This document shows positions 22,453 through 33,513 of a stretch of 64,000 nucleotides of DNA, in pieces. Each line of letters starts with the position of its first letter. Positions within the stretch are counted from its first letter, which is position 1. Origin of the DNA: Euonymus europaeus (taxonomy: Eukaryota; Streptophyta; Magnoliopsida; Celastrales; Celastraceae); the NCBI GenBank assembly GCA_963580455.1, contig OY756958.1, forward strand, positions 7,452,501 through 7,516,500, written 5' to 3'. The position numbers were made by a program, and so were the translations under genes. The notes beneath the pieces are model-generated. The model was not told the origin of the DNA and did not search any database. It saw only the letters and a program-made list of their open reading frames with translations.

Positions 22453-23212
22453 ACGTGAACATTGTTTTTAGAGAACAATCAGCGATTTAAATCCTTTTAC
22501 AGTATTTGGGCTCTTAACCTAGGTATACGACTATAGAGCAACCGGTTGAGATTTTCCTTTAATTCAGTGTTTTACCAAAGAACACTTTATAGTCAATAAA
22601 TCTTTTCATTTTCCAATCGACATAAACTCAACCTTCATTTTTCAGTATACCCTCCCTATAGCAGTTCTACTAGGTTTCAAAAACATCATTTTTCTTTAAT
22701 GTGCATGTCGTGTATATTATGATATGTCATGTTCATGCAGAGCAAACCGTAAACATTACCTCCATAAGCATTAAATCCCACATCACATTCCATCCAGATA
22801 TAGCATAAACAAATCATTCATCACAGTATTCCATAATATAATTACATTATCATATGTCGTATCTTAATTTATAGACAATCAATCGACACAAAAAAAAACC
22901 CCACATTCTACATAGATAGAGCATAACCGAATATCAATCACAATATTCCGTAGTACAGTTGGATATTACTTACTTAGCGTGTTTCCCTTAAATCTCGATA
23001 ATTTCGATTAGTGGAATTTGTTCCTGAAACCCATAATAATATACCAAATTATTCTAATTTATTTACAAAATCATCCCAAGTAAAATTTGGGTCAAAATTG
23101 CTAATTCAAAGTCAACAATAGCTTGGATCGGGTTTCTTCAACCCATTCAGGTCAATTTGACCCCGTCATCTTCCTCACCCCACACGCGGCTCTACAAGAC
23201 CCGATGATTCCG
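22274..23212. other. Unassigned non-coding sequence
   Basis: No coding frame or family recognised apart from the GT microsatellite. It lies between chromovirus LTR copy 2 and the truncated end of a copia RNase H. Confidence 0.4.
22421..22452. repeat. (GT)16 microsatellite
   Basis: An uninterrupted GT dinucleotide run of 32 bases, followed by GCACGTGAAC. Confidence 0.97.
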
Positions 23213-23289
23213 TCAATGAATTTCCCTCATGATGGCGACAATGGACCTCACAGTGGTCATCACTTGATCGAGGTCATGTAGGGAGTGTG

Positions 23290-24950
23290 TTGCTGCAAGA
23301 AGACTTTTGAGCCATATCAATTCACAAGCTGCTACAGTCATAGCCCGATATTCAGCTTCTGCACTAGATCGTGCAACAATATGTTTTTTCCTTTGCCAAG
23401 AAACGATATTTCCACCAAGAAACATACAAAAACCATTGTTGGATTTATGATCATTAGCATTGCCAACCCAATCAAAATCACTATAACCCATAATTCGAGT
23501 ATGACCATTATTAACCATAATAATGTCATGCCCAACAACCCTTTGAGATAACGTAAGATACATCTAATAATATTCAAATCAAATGTAGTAGGGGCATGGA
23601 TGAATTGACTTACAACATATGTGATGTCAGGCCGAGTAATAATGAGGTAAATAAGATTACCAACTAGACGTTGATAGTAATCAATAGACTGAAGAGGATC
23701 ACCAGCCGTGTCTATCGTCAACTTACTATCCAGTGGGGTAGAAGCTGGTTTGACATCTTGCATCTTAGCATCGGTCAACAAATCAAGTATATATTTTCGT
23801 TGATTTAGAAACAAACCTTTATGTGAAGCAACCATTTCAATACCCAGGAAGTACTTTAAGGAACCAAGATCTTTAATAGGAAATTGATTTTGTAGTGTAA
23901 CCTTGAGATGAGAAATAGTATTTGAATTATTCCCCATAATGATAAGATCATCAACGTAGATAAGAACCACCAAGGTTTCATCAGATTGGATACGAATAAA
24001 CATAGAATAATCAACATCACTTCTTCGAAAACCCACTTATCCTCAAAAAAAAGTGCCCAACTTTGCATGCCAAGCACACAGGGATTGTTTCAACCCATAA
24101 ATTGATTTCTGTAGTCTACACACCAAAGTAGGTTAAGATCCTTATGGATGACCAAGTGATAGCTTCATGTAGACTTCTTCTTCAAGATCCCCATGTAAAA
24201 AAGCATTTTTTACATTCATTTGGCACAACAACCGACCATGATTCATATCAACAGACAAGAGAACACGGATAATGTTCATTTTGGCAACGGGGTGCAAATT
24301 TTTCCTTGTAATCAACTCCAAATGTCTAAGTGAACCCCTGAGCCACAAGACGAGCCTTATGTTGGTCAATAGAATCATCTGAATAAAATTTAGTTGTATG
24401 CACCCAACGGCAACCAACAGGATGTTTCCCATTAGGAAGGTGAACAACACTCCAACTGTGATTGTTAGCAAGTGCTTGTAATAGTTCATCATACATTGCT
24501 TGGTGCCCTATAGCTTGAGAGTTAGCCTCTTGAAAATTTCTATGTTCAAAAACACTCGAAATAAAGGTGAGAAAAGCCACATGGGAAGGGGATAAACGGT
24601 GATAAGCAAGAGAAGAAGTAATAGGATACCGTGCATAATAAGTTACAAAATCTTGCATCTTTGCTGGTGGAGCCCGATGACGTGATGGATTGTGACGAGG
24701 AGGCTGCACAGGTGTAAGATATTCTCCTGGCTCATCAATAGAACTAGCAATATCACCAAGTGAAGGTGGAATAGAAATCTCAATTTCCATAAGAGGAGCA
24801 TCAATAGCTGATATGTTATGATCATGAGCAGACCCAGCAACATTAGAGTCACTAGAATCAACTTCTGAAGCACTTTCTGATGTGACATGAGTATTAGAAA
24901 TAGGAGTGGTTATAGAAGCTTCGGCCATGACATCTGGTACAGGCAAAGAA
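23290..24950 (-). pseudogene. copia RT and RNase H (- strand)
   Basis: The reading begins after a Ser/Pro-rich linker (VTSESASEVDSSDSN). It has ALANNHSWSVVHLPNGKHPV, GCRWVHTTKF, DQHKARLVAQGFT, CQMNVKNAFLHGDLEEEVYM, then the catalytic LIYVDDLIIMG (near 23940-23970), LGSLKYFLGIEM, GLFLNQRKYILDLL and TRPDITYVVSQF. The RNase H part has YSDFDWVGNANDHK and SSAEAEYRAM. Homology stops after IWLKSLLAA at about 23290. Frame changes lie near 24320, 24145, 24040 and 23560. Confidence 0.9.
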
Positions 24951-24988
24951 AGAAAATCCTTTAAAAAATTCGGCTGATGTATATGGTC

Positions 24989-25521
24989 TTAATATGAGGA
25001 TGCTTCTTCAAAACGAACATCCCTGGAAATAATCAATCTTCTTATAGCTGGATGGTAACATTTATAACCTTTCTTGAAGGATGAATATCCCAAAAAAACA
25101 CACATCATAGCTCGAGCATCAAGTTTGTCACGATGGACAGCCTGTATATGAACAAAGCAAATGCAGCCAAATACTTTTAAATGCAACAAATTAGGAGATT
25201 TTCCTCGCAGGACCTCAAGTGGAGATTTAAACTCCAAAAATTGACTAGGTAACCTGTTGATACTGTAAGCTACTACTAGAACTCCTTGTAATCAAAACCT
25301 CTTTGGAACATGCATTTGGATCATCAAGGCTCACGTTTTTTCAAGAAGATCTTTATTCTTAGGTTCAAATACTCTATTTCGTTGAAGAGTCCCACACAAC
25401 TTGATTGATGAAAAATGCCATGAGAATTTAAATACTGTGTCATTTTTTTAGACATATATTCGGTACCATTGTCAGAACAAAGAATTTGGATTTTTGAAGA
25501 AAATTGATGCATGACAAACAC
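24989..25521 (-). pseudogene. copia integrase, C-terminal portion (- strand)
   Basis: QILCSDNGTEYMS carries the second catalytic Asp, but the third catalytic region is disrupted right after HGIFHQSSC. A second frame (24989-25237) holds LEVLRGKSPNLLHLKVFGC, FVHIQAVHRDKLD and VFLGYSSFKKGYKCYHP, the usual C-terminal part. The HHCC zinc domain and first Asp are absent, deleted together with protease. Confidence 0.85.
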
Positions 25522-25541
25522 ATTAAACTCCTTGAAGACTT

Positions 25542-26450
25542 CTATGACCTCACTTTTGGATCGGTCCGCCGTTGAAGACCCTTATCTCTACTGAATTTAG
25601 GTTTTAATTCCGGATGGAGGATCCAACATTTTTCAATCAAATGTCTCAGGTTGTGATAATGTTGACACTTCAATTCGGGTCGCCTTCCCTTATAAGTCCC
25701 TCCATCTGAAATTGGCTTGTTAGCAATATAGGCCCGATTTTCAACATCACTATTTCTTGTGTTTCCATTCATGACCTTTCTCCTTACTTCCTCGCACTGG
25801 ATGGTTGAGCAAACAACAGCAAAAGAGGGAAGTTCTGGACTCATTAGAATATGACTATGAAGATCTTCGTAAACCTGATCAAGACTTGCCAACAACTCGA
25901 ATATTTTGTGCACTTCAACACGCTTGCGAAGTTCTTTCGTATCAACCATATGGGGATTGTACACTTCGAGTTCATTCCACAATCATTTCAGGCTACCGAG
26001 TAACTGAACAAATGTTTTCTTATCTTGGTGCAAGTTTGCAATCTCTCATTTCATTTCAAAAATTTGAGCACAATTATTCTGTTACCCATACATTTCACGA
26101 ACAGCCTCCCACAGATGGTGAGATGATTCTGAATAACTAAGCATTTCATTAAGCTTTGGATCCATCGAATTGAGAATCCAAGACATCATAAGTTAATCTT
26201 TGCTCAACCATGCATAATACTGAGATGAATAACTATCTAGAGTTGAGATGTGACCATTGACTTAACCAAGCTTGGATCTTCCACCAAGACCAATTTTAAT
26301 AGCTCTCAACCAAGGAAGATAATTAAACTTGTTCAACAATACTGAACTCAACCTTTGATTTGAATTGAGTTCTCCATCTGGAATAATGGCCGGAATTGAG
26401 GTGGAACCACCATTGGTAGAACCAGAAACTTCTTTCATGATTCTTGGCAA
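25542..26450 (-). pseudogene. copia gag (- strand)
   Basis: Starts at an ATG at 26448-26450, 57 bases inside the PBS. The N-terminal part has LNKFNYLPWLRAIKIGLGGR, then a UBN2-type gag region across stops, then the frame 25542-25982 with FELLASLDQVYEDLHSHIL. A zinc knuckle (near 25620-25665) reads CQHYHNLRHLIEKC: the pattern is C-x2-Y-x4-H-x4-C, so the second Cys is replaced by Tyr. After HPELKPKFSRDKG it joins integrase directly. Confidence 0.85.
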
Positions 26451-26506
26451 GGAGAAGTGACATAAGATTCTTGAAAAAATAAAAAAAAAATGAAGAGGAA
26501 CTTACG

Positions 26507-26608
26507 CCTCCGATACCATGAAGAAAGTTGAAAGCAGAGAAAGAAGGAGAATGGAGAATGAAGATCTATTCATTATTATAATGTACAGCAATGTACAACC
26601 CTATATAA
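26507..26608 (-). other. copia PBS and 5' LTR end (U5/R)
   Basis: On the - strand: TATATAGGGTTGTACATTGC, then AATAATGAATAGATCTTCAT, then a CT-rich stretch ending CTTTCTTCA (LTR end at 26519), then PBS TGGTATCGGAGG at 26518-26507. The TATATA box and the following sequence fit a copia promoter and U5. Confidence 0.75.
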
Positions 26609-26731
26609 TGTTGCAAATACTTTTTAGTATTGGGAGGGCACATTATCCATCTTCATTATTATAATGTACAGCAATGTACAACCCTATATAATGTTGGAAA
26701 TACTTTTTAGTATTGGGAGGGCACATTATCC
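26567..26731. repeat. ~83-bp direct duplication of LTR sequence
   Basis: The segment with CATTATTATAATGTACAGCA, ACCCTATATAATGTTG and GGGAGGGCACATTATCC occurs at 26567-26648 and again at 26650-26731. In the first copy the array unit stops after CATTATCC. In the second it continues as full unit R1. Confidence 0.9.
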
Positions 26732-28242
26732 TCTCCCCGCCTTTACCCAGGATCGAACCTGGGTGGTTGCCTTTATAGGTCCCCCACTGTCCGTCCTGGT
26801 ACCACTGAACCAAGTTGGCTCAGTGGTACCAGGACGGACAGTGGGGACCTATAAAGGCAACCACCCAGGTTCGATCCTGGGTAAAGGCGGGGAGAGGATA
26901 ATGTGCCCTCCCAATACTAAAAAGTATTTCCAACATAAAGGCGCCTTTATGTTGGAAATACTTTTTAGTATTGGGAGGGCACATTATCCTCTCCCCGCCT
27001 TTACCCAGGATTATCCTCTGTGTGGTTGCCTTTATAGGTCCCCCACTGTCCGTCCTGGTACCACTGAGCCAACTTGGTTCAGTGGTACCAGGACGGACAG
27101 TGGGGGACCTATAAAGGCAACCACCCAGGTTCGATCCTGGGTAAAGGCGGGGAGAGGATAATGTGCCCTCCCAATACTAAAAAGTATTTCCAACATAAAG
27201 GCACTGTCCGTCCTGGTACCACTGAGCCAACTTGGTTCAGTGGTACCAGGACGGACAGTGGGGGACCTATAAAGGCAACCACCCAGGTTCGATCCTGGGT
27301 AAAGGCGGGGAGAGGATAATGTGCCCTCCCAATACTAAAAAGTATTTCCAACATAAACGCCTTTATGTTGGAAATACTTTTTAGTATTGGGAGGGCACAT
27401 TATCCTCTCCCCGCCTTTACCCAGGATCGAACCTGGGTGGTTGCCTTTATAGGTCCCCCACTCTCCGTCCTGGTACCACTGAACCAAGTTGGCTCAGTGG
27501 TACCAGGACGGACAGTGGGGGACCTATAAAGGCAACCACCCAGGTTCGATCCTGGGTAAAGGCAGGGAGAGGATAATGTGCCCTCCCAATACTAAAGAGT
27601 ATTTCCAACATAAAGGCACATTTATGTTGGAAATATATTTTTATATTGGGAGGGCACATTATCCTCTCCCCGCCTTTACCCAGGATCGAACCTGGGTGGT
27701 TGCCTTTATAGGTCCCCCACTGTCCGTCCTGGTACCACTGAGCCAAATATATTTTTATATTGGGAGGGCACATTATCCTCTCCCCGCCTTTACCCAGGAT
27801 CGAACCTGGGTGGTTGCCTTTATAGGTCCCCCACTCTCCGTCCTGGTACCACTGAACCAAGTTGGCTCAGTGGTACCAGGACGGACAGTGGGGGACCTAT
27901 AAAGGCAACCACCCAGGTTCGATCCTGGGTAAAGGCAGGGAGAGGATAATGTGCCCTCCCAATACTAAAGAGTATTTCCAACATAAAGGCGCATTTATGT
28001 TGGAAATATATTTTTATATTCGGGGTGGCACATTGTCCACTCCCCGCCTTTACCCAGGATCGAACTTGGAATTGCCTTTATAGGTTCCTCAGAGGTCCGT
28101 CCTGGTACCACTGAGCCAACTTGGTTCAGTGGTACCAGGACGGACAGTGGGGGACCTATAAAGGCAACCACCCAGGTTCGATCATGGGTAAAGGCGGGGA
28201 GAGGATAATGTGCCCTCCCAATACTAAAAAGTATTTCCAACA
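26609..28242. repeat. Array of alternating inverted ~122-bp tRNA-like units
   Basis: Forward units (F) start TTGGCTCAGTGGTACCAGG or TTGGTTCAGTGG and end AGTATTTCCAACA. Reverse units (R) are their complements. F units: 26815-26935, 27074-27195, 27232-27353, 27489-27610, 27862-27983, 28121-28242. R units: 26692-26814, 26950-27073, 27366-27488, 27625-27746, 27747-27861 (outer end short), 27998-28120. Fragments: 26609-26648 (tail) and 27202-27231 (head). Every F is joined head to head with an R, giving six palindromes of about 244 bp. Tail-to-tail joins such as AACATAAAGGCGCCTTTATG are also palindromic. Each F has TGGCTCAGTGG (fits the pol III A box TRGYNNANNNG) and GTTCGATCC (fits the B box GWTCRANNC) about 53 bases apart. 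Protein frames through the array are artefacts. Confidence 0.9.
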
Positions 28243-28394
28243 TATAAATGGAGTTTTAACGTATCAATACACATATTTAGGCCTAGAGTTTAGCTACATA
28301 TATCAATCAAATATACAACAACTAATAGCATTAAAAGAGGACTAAGAAATATCAACAAATTGCATTAAAATAGGACACTGACATATCACCTAAC

Positions 28395-28850
28395 ATATCA
28401 CTTTCCTTCAATATCCTGGTATATCATCCACCATCATATCATAAGGTAGTGAGAAGAGATCTTCTGGGCAAGCTTTATTCAAGTTGGTGAAGTCGATGCA
28501 TACCCTTAACTTCACGTACAAGACCGTTATCGAAGAGCTTTTGCAATTCTTTTTTGAGATTTTGTTCCGCTCTAGCATGAACTTTCTTCTTTTTTACTTA
28601 CGAATTGATGATCCAAGTCTACTTGGAGACTATGCATACCTACTTGAGGTTCCATCCATCCTGACCATGTCACCATGCGACCAGGTAAAGCAGTCATGGT
28701 GGTCTATGAGAAACTTGATTAGTTTCAACCTCAATAATGGTGATAAGTGTGCTCCGATATGTGCCTTATACTCAAGAATGTTATGATGGATCTTGATCTC
28801 ATATGTTTTGATGAGTTATGGGTCATTGAGATCGATAACTGATGTTAGGT
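28395..28850 (-). pseudogene. Tat-type gypsy RT fragment (- strand)
   Basis: The - strand reads AHLSPLLRLKLIKFLIDHHD, CFTWSHGDM, then after stops FMLERNKISKK and VKLRVCIDFTNLNKACPEDL ahead of FSLPYD. This is the region from just before RT to RT block 2 of Tat/Ogre-type elements, with a short internal gap before VKLRV. No catalytic motif, other domain or LTR is attached. It is an isolated scrap of about 0.45 kb. Confidence 0.75.
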
Positions 28851-29012
28851 GTTAAAATTGCTATGTAGTAGCCACTATGTTTATCTAGGTATTTTGTTAA
28901 TTTACCCAGAGTAAAATAGTAATTTAAAATAGTAAGTAATTATCATTGTTTTAACTAGGAATATATTGGCATATTGATATAGGTAATCAGAGAGATTGAG
29001 TACCCATATTTA

Positions 29013-30975
29013 ACAATTTTGAGAGAATATCTGGTGAAAAAGTGAGCCTAGAAAAATGCTCAGTGTTCTTCAGTGCAAATGTTCCTCAACAAATTAAAAA
29101 TTCTATAAAGGCACGACTCCGCATGGAGGATATTCCAGCCACCTCTATGTATCTAGTACTGCCCATTATTTGTTCTCGTTCACGCAGAGTCATGTTTAGC
29201 TACATAAAGGAGTGGGTCTTTAACAAGATGAAGGGATGGTCAGAAAAATTGTTGTCTTAGGCAGGGAGACTTGTTCTTCTCAAGGCTATTGCTCAAGCGA
29301 TACCTTGCTATGATATGAGCCTTTATCGTTTCCCAATGGGTTTTTGCAAAGAGCTTAATCGTCTTGTGCATCGATTTTGGCAGGGTAATAGAGCAAAAAA
29401 TTTGTTCTCGTAAATCGGAGGGAGATTTAGGGGTTCAGGACTTCTCTAATTTCAATTATGCATTGCTCACCAAAAAAGGGTGGCACTTGCTCCAAAGGCC
29501 TAATTCTCTGTGTGCCAAATTTCTGAAAGCTCATTATTTCCCCCACACATCTTTTCTTGAGGCCTTATGGGGATCCTCTCCATCATACATGTGGTCAAGT
29601 ATTCTCTCAGCTAGAGATATTATAAAATCTGGGTATAACAGGCATGTGGATAATGGCAAAACTATATCTATCTAGACTGAGCCTTGGATACCAGATTCTA
29701 AAACGAGTGTTGTTGTGTCTCAACCAATGAATTATGCCCTAAAATTTTTTGTAGCCCATCTTATTGATTTAGATACAAAATGTTGGAACTAGGAGAAAAT
29801 CCAGTCTATTTTTTCAGTGGAGGAAGCCCACAAAATTATCCAAATTCCTTTGTATGGATTGCGACATGATGATTCATTTTTTGGGCCCATGACCCTAAGG
29901 GATGGTTCTCATTCAAATCTGCATACTAGGTTGCTCGAGCTGGGAGTGTTGTAGCTCATGATCCAGAAGAGAAAAATTTATCTCCTTGTGGACTGGTGTT
30001 TAATTGGAAGTATATATGGAGGCTAAAAGTTCCTCATAAAGTTAAAATTTTCCTATGGCGGCTTGCACATGACAGTATTCCAACGAAGGAAAATCTTGTT
30101 CACAAAGGTATGGATATTAAGTTGGAGTGTTCTTGTTGTCACATTGGGGCATAATTTTCTTTACATGTCTTCAGAGAGTGTATTTTTCTGAATGAAATAT
30201 GGCACGCATGCTCGTATGCCCATCAGTACATTTTTGCTCCGCTCACATCCTTTTCCTCCCGGCTTTCTTGGATAATGCAGTCATTATCTCTGTCTGATGC
30301 TAGTCTCATGGCATGCATTTTTTATTTTATTTGGGCTGCGGGAAATAGATGAATCCGTGGGGAATCCCATTGGCTTCCATCCCAAGTTTTACTATTGGCT
30401 AATAATATGGTGAATGATCTTTCAAGTTGCTCTCAGCCACGTAACACCTTTTTTAACTCCAACCACCAGATTTCTCCAATATGTGTTAAACCCCCACCAA
30501 ATGCTATCAAGATCAATGTAGATGGGGCTTGGCGGCTGGGAGATGTTTGGGTTGGTATTGGAGTTGTGGAGCGGGATTGCGATGGTTAAGTTCTCTTTTC
30601 AGCTTTTTAGAGAGTTTTTCCCGTAGGTGGTCCGCAATATGCAGAGGTGTTGGCTTTCAAACTTGGGACTTTGCTTGCTAAAGAGAATAATTGGATGAAT
30701 GTGCAAATTGAAGGTGATGCTCAAGTTATTGTCTCAAGTCTTCAGAGTTGGTCTGTTCCGGGTACCTCATTGAGTTTCATATTTGATGATATTAAGGAAT
30801 TGGCTGCTGACAGGAATTTCAATTTCTTATATGCTCCTAGATCTTGTAATAGAGTCTTTGATGCCTTGGCTTGTCTTGGCAGAATGGCATCTACTAATTC
30901 TGTCCAGCTCCTTATGGATGGTGTTCCTTCGTCCATTGGAGCTCTTGTGGCAACAGATTGTAATCTTGGTTGACT
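29013..30975 (+). mobile_element. LINE, 5'-truncated, degenerate
   Basis: Only the 3' part of a plant LINE ORF2 remains: the end of RT from FERISGEKVSLEKC, GRLVLLKAIAQAIPCYDMSL, the DLGVQDFSNFNYALLTKKGW region, a zf-RVT type segment (KYIWRLKVPHKVKIFLWRLA, then CSCC) and an RNase H domain (30478-30973) with INVDGAW, AEVLAFKLGTLLAKE and FDALACLGRMAS. Frames break near 29260, 29675, 29790, 30150, 30350 and 30588. The end at 30975 is followed by an A/T-rich stretch without a clean poly-A. Endonuclease and RT catalytic core are absent, as expected from 5' truncation at insertion. Confidence 0.9.
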
Positions 30976-31198
30976 GTTGATTATCTCATATCGACATGCA
31001 GCTGAGGCAAGTGTTTTAAATAGGATTGGATAGAGGATATTTTCCTTTATAAACTATTTGTAATTTTAATTAATAAATAATTTTATTAAATTAAATTCTA
31101 TAAAATAATTTAAAAATGTTTTATAATAATTGTTTTCTAAAACTTGCATATTATTTTCTATATGGAACTATTTTTCAAATGAGATTTTGGACTTGAGA

Positions 31199-31460
31199 TG
31201 TAACAATCTGCAGTTCCACCCATGTCACAATTTGTCCATTTTGCACCCTCCTAAGTATCTGCACAAGTTTGTTTTCAGAGGAGGTCACACATCCCAATAT
31301 TATTCTCGTAGAAGCACGCTTAACTGTGAAATTCCGATGGGATATGGTGTCATTGCTACAAGGAAAAATTAGTTGTGACATTTTTTGAACTTTTAGCCCA
31401 TATATAATAGTCATCAATTTTCTAGTGTATCCATTTCGTATGCCTAGATGAAAATTGACC
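31199..31460 (+). mobile_element. Cassandra-like TRIM LTR with 5S rRNA-derived core
   Basis: Begins TGTAACAATCTGC at 31199. The segment 31279-31360 is, on the - strand, a diverged 5S rRNA: AGTTAAGCGTGCTT (31312-31325, identical to the conserved 5S box A region), then a GGGATGTGTGACCTCCTC-like box C. The embedding of a 5S segment in an LTR-like sequence is the defining mark of Cassandra TRIM elements. The 5S part lacks its 5' third and has many changes, so it is not a functional 5S gene. The 3' limit and any second LTR were not found. Confidence 0.6.
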
Positions 31461-33145
31461 AATTTAGCATATATATATACATAATTTTTTATTTTGCCTT
31501 TTCTTGTATGTGTATATATATATATTAATTATAAATTATTTTATTTGGTTTAATTATTGACTAATCTATCTTTAGTCAAATTTAATCCAATTATGGTATT
31601 TTCAAACTTGTATTTACAATGTATTTTTATTTTTTTTTTGTTATTTTTGGGTTTGGGTATTATAGAAAGAGGGGGAGATTCCTTGGAAATTAGCAAGGAT
31701 TGAAGTTCCAAATCATTCTAAAAAGTTCTCATCAAGATCTAAGGTAAGTTTCCATAGTTTTCAAAGTTAGGTTTTCATGGTTTTTATAGGTTAGTAAATT
31801 TATTTGCATAATTTATATTTTAAGTGTGGTATTAGAATTCTTCAAAAATTATCTATATATATTTTTCTGACAGCATGCAATTTGAATTTTATTCCTATAG
31901 TGCATGATTAAATTGGGATTTGAATATATATTGTCTGTATTTATATCATAATTATTAGGATGTAAATATACAAATAGTTCTAAAACTTTACTGGAATGTA
32001 CTGTATCAATTACATTTACTGATATCTTTATTTTTATGTAATTGTATGAATTGTTCCTTTATTGCATTAACATTCTTATATTATCTCAAAGATACATACA
32101 TACACACATTATCATATTGTTGGTTACTTCTGGGTAGGAGAGAAACTCAACTACCTCTAGCATTTTTGGAGTATTGGCTGTGATGTATGAGAAATTACGA
32201 GCATGTCAGGACTTATTGTCAATCCAAAGATTGATAGAAGATTGTGCACTAATCAGACCTTCTACCAAATGATTCGTTTGTAGTTCAAAAAACACAAAAC
32301 AACTGGTTCGGAGTTTATCTTCATGAAAAGGACTTCAATATATCATGAGCATCACTACAAGAGGTGATAGAAATCTTACACCAAAATACAAGAACTTATA
32401 TTGAAATGACTTAAAAATTATACAACCTAAGATGTACTGAAATTTCATTGATGATACACTATAGTATATGAAAAATGTGTTTTACAAACTAAAATAGAAG
32501 AATACATGCAGAGGCTACAAACTGAAGACCTAAAATAGCTACGAATGCTACCACCCAAAGGTTTGAATATAAATGCTATGGATAGTTGACCGAAGTCAGA
32601 CTAAAAGAGATAAAATTTTGAGATGCACAGTCTATGTTTGACGCAGGTTTCTTCTGGATTCACGATATGATCTTTGCTTCATCAGAAGTGATAGATCATG
32701 TGCTTTTGTGTGGTCTCTTAAACCTTGTGTTGCTAGACTACTTTCCCCTAGAAAAATGCTTTTGTATTATAGTGGACCACTTGTAGCTGAATCAGATCAT
32801 AGACTTCATTATTTGAGAATGTTGAAGCACGAAATGCAATAAACTCACCCCACCCTCTTAGAGAGCAGAGATTCTTGTATGTTCTTGGTCTTGAAATTAA
32901 TGGACATCATCTTTGCTTTAGAATAAAGATAGATCGTGGCTTTTGAATCAACCTTCATGGATGACTGTCGAGGATGTATGTGGTCATGAAGGTGCAAGAG
33001 TGCCTTGTTCTCAGTCTTTTTGTTGTGCGTATGGCTGATAAACATTGGAGAAAAAAAAATAGGGAGATAGAAGACTTTAAGTTTGTGATCCTTCAAATTT
33101 CCATGTTCTTATCCAACTAATACCTTGATGAATTGCTAACCAACT
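31461..33145. other. AT-rich non-coding sequence, unassigned
   Basis: No coding frame or family recognised. A TA-rich microsatellite lies near 31516-31526 and a T run near 31630. The stretch TCTAAGGTAAGTTTCC near 31740 looks like an LTR leader or a chance donor site, which is not enough for a call. Confidence 0.4.
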
Positions 33146-33341
33146 TAACTGCCCCTTTTAGGAGAATATAGTTGCATGACGTTGTCTCAAGATCTTACCT
33201 CTCTTGTCCAAATTTGGACTATTTCTTGATTTCTTATAATAAACTGCCCCTTTTTAGGAGAATATAGTTGCACAATGTTGTCTCTAGATCCTACCTCTCT
33301 TGTCCAAATTTGGACAATTTCTTGATTTCTTATAATAAACT
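33146..33341. repeat. ~95-bp tandem duplication
   Basis: GCCCCTTTTAGGAGAATATA starts at 33151 and again (with one extra T) at 33246. Both units run through CTTGTCCAAATTTGGAC and TTCTTATAATAAACT. The units differ at a handful of sites. Confidence 0.9.
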
Positions 33342-33513
33342 ATGAGTTTCATTCAAAATCACTGTAAATTAGCAAAGGTTAGCATAAAACTCTCTTTTGA
33401 GTTATCATGTGTCACCTCGAGATTTATCATTAACTTTCAACTGTGTGCCCATTGTGCCACGTGTCACCATACAATTGGTGGTCACTTTTAATGTAAATAA
33501 TGCCCCCGTAAAT

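Larger units (their letters stand above)
23213..26520 (-). mobile_element. Degenerate copia element (- strand) with 5' LTR end
   Basis: On the - strand the order is LTR end, PBS, gag, integrase (partial), RT, RNase H (truncated). The PBS TGGTATCGGAGG (26507-26518) resembles the initiator-Met type. Protease and the N-terminal half of integrase are missing between 25521 and 25542. The 3' end breaks within RNase H near 23290 and no 3' LTR follows. The LTR end (26519 upward) leads into the inverted-unit array. Confidence 0.85.

Noticed and set aside
26664..28083. Several 70-165-codon frames on both strands with repeated peptides
   Set aside because: They read through the palindromic non-coding units in every orientation, and identical peptides recur from each unit. 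The DNA pattern, not protein, is what is conserved.
26609..28242. True tRNA genes
   Set aside because: A and B boxes are present, but no full cloverleaf or anticodon arm could be built and the A-B spacing is longer than in most tRNA genes.
26609..28242. CRISPR-like array
   Set aside because: Units alternate in orientation, have no unique spacers, and the genome is a plant nuclear genome.
31279..31360. Functional 5S rRNA gene
   Set aside because: The 5' third is missing and many conserved positions are changed.
32845..33096. 83-codon - strand frame
   Set aside because: No family match, no start context and AT-rich surroundings. Likely chance.
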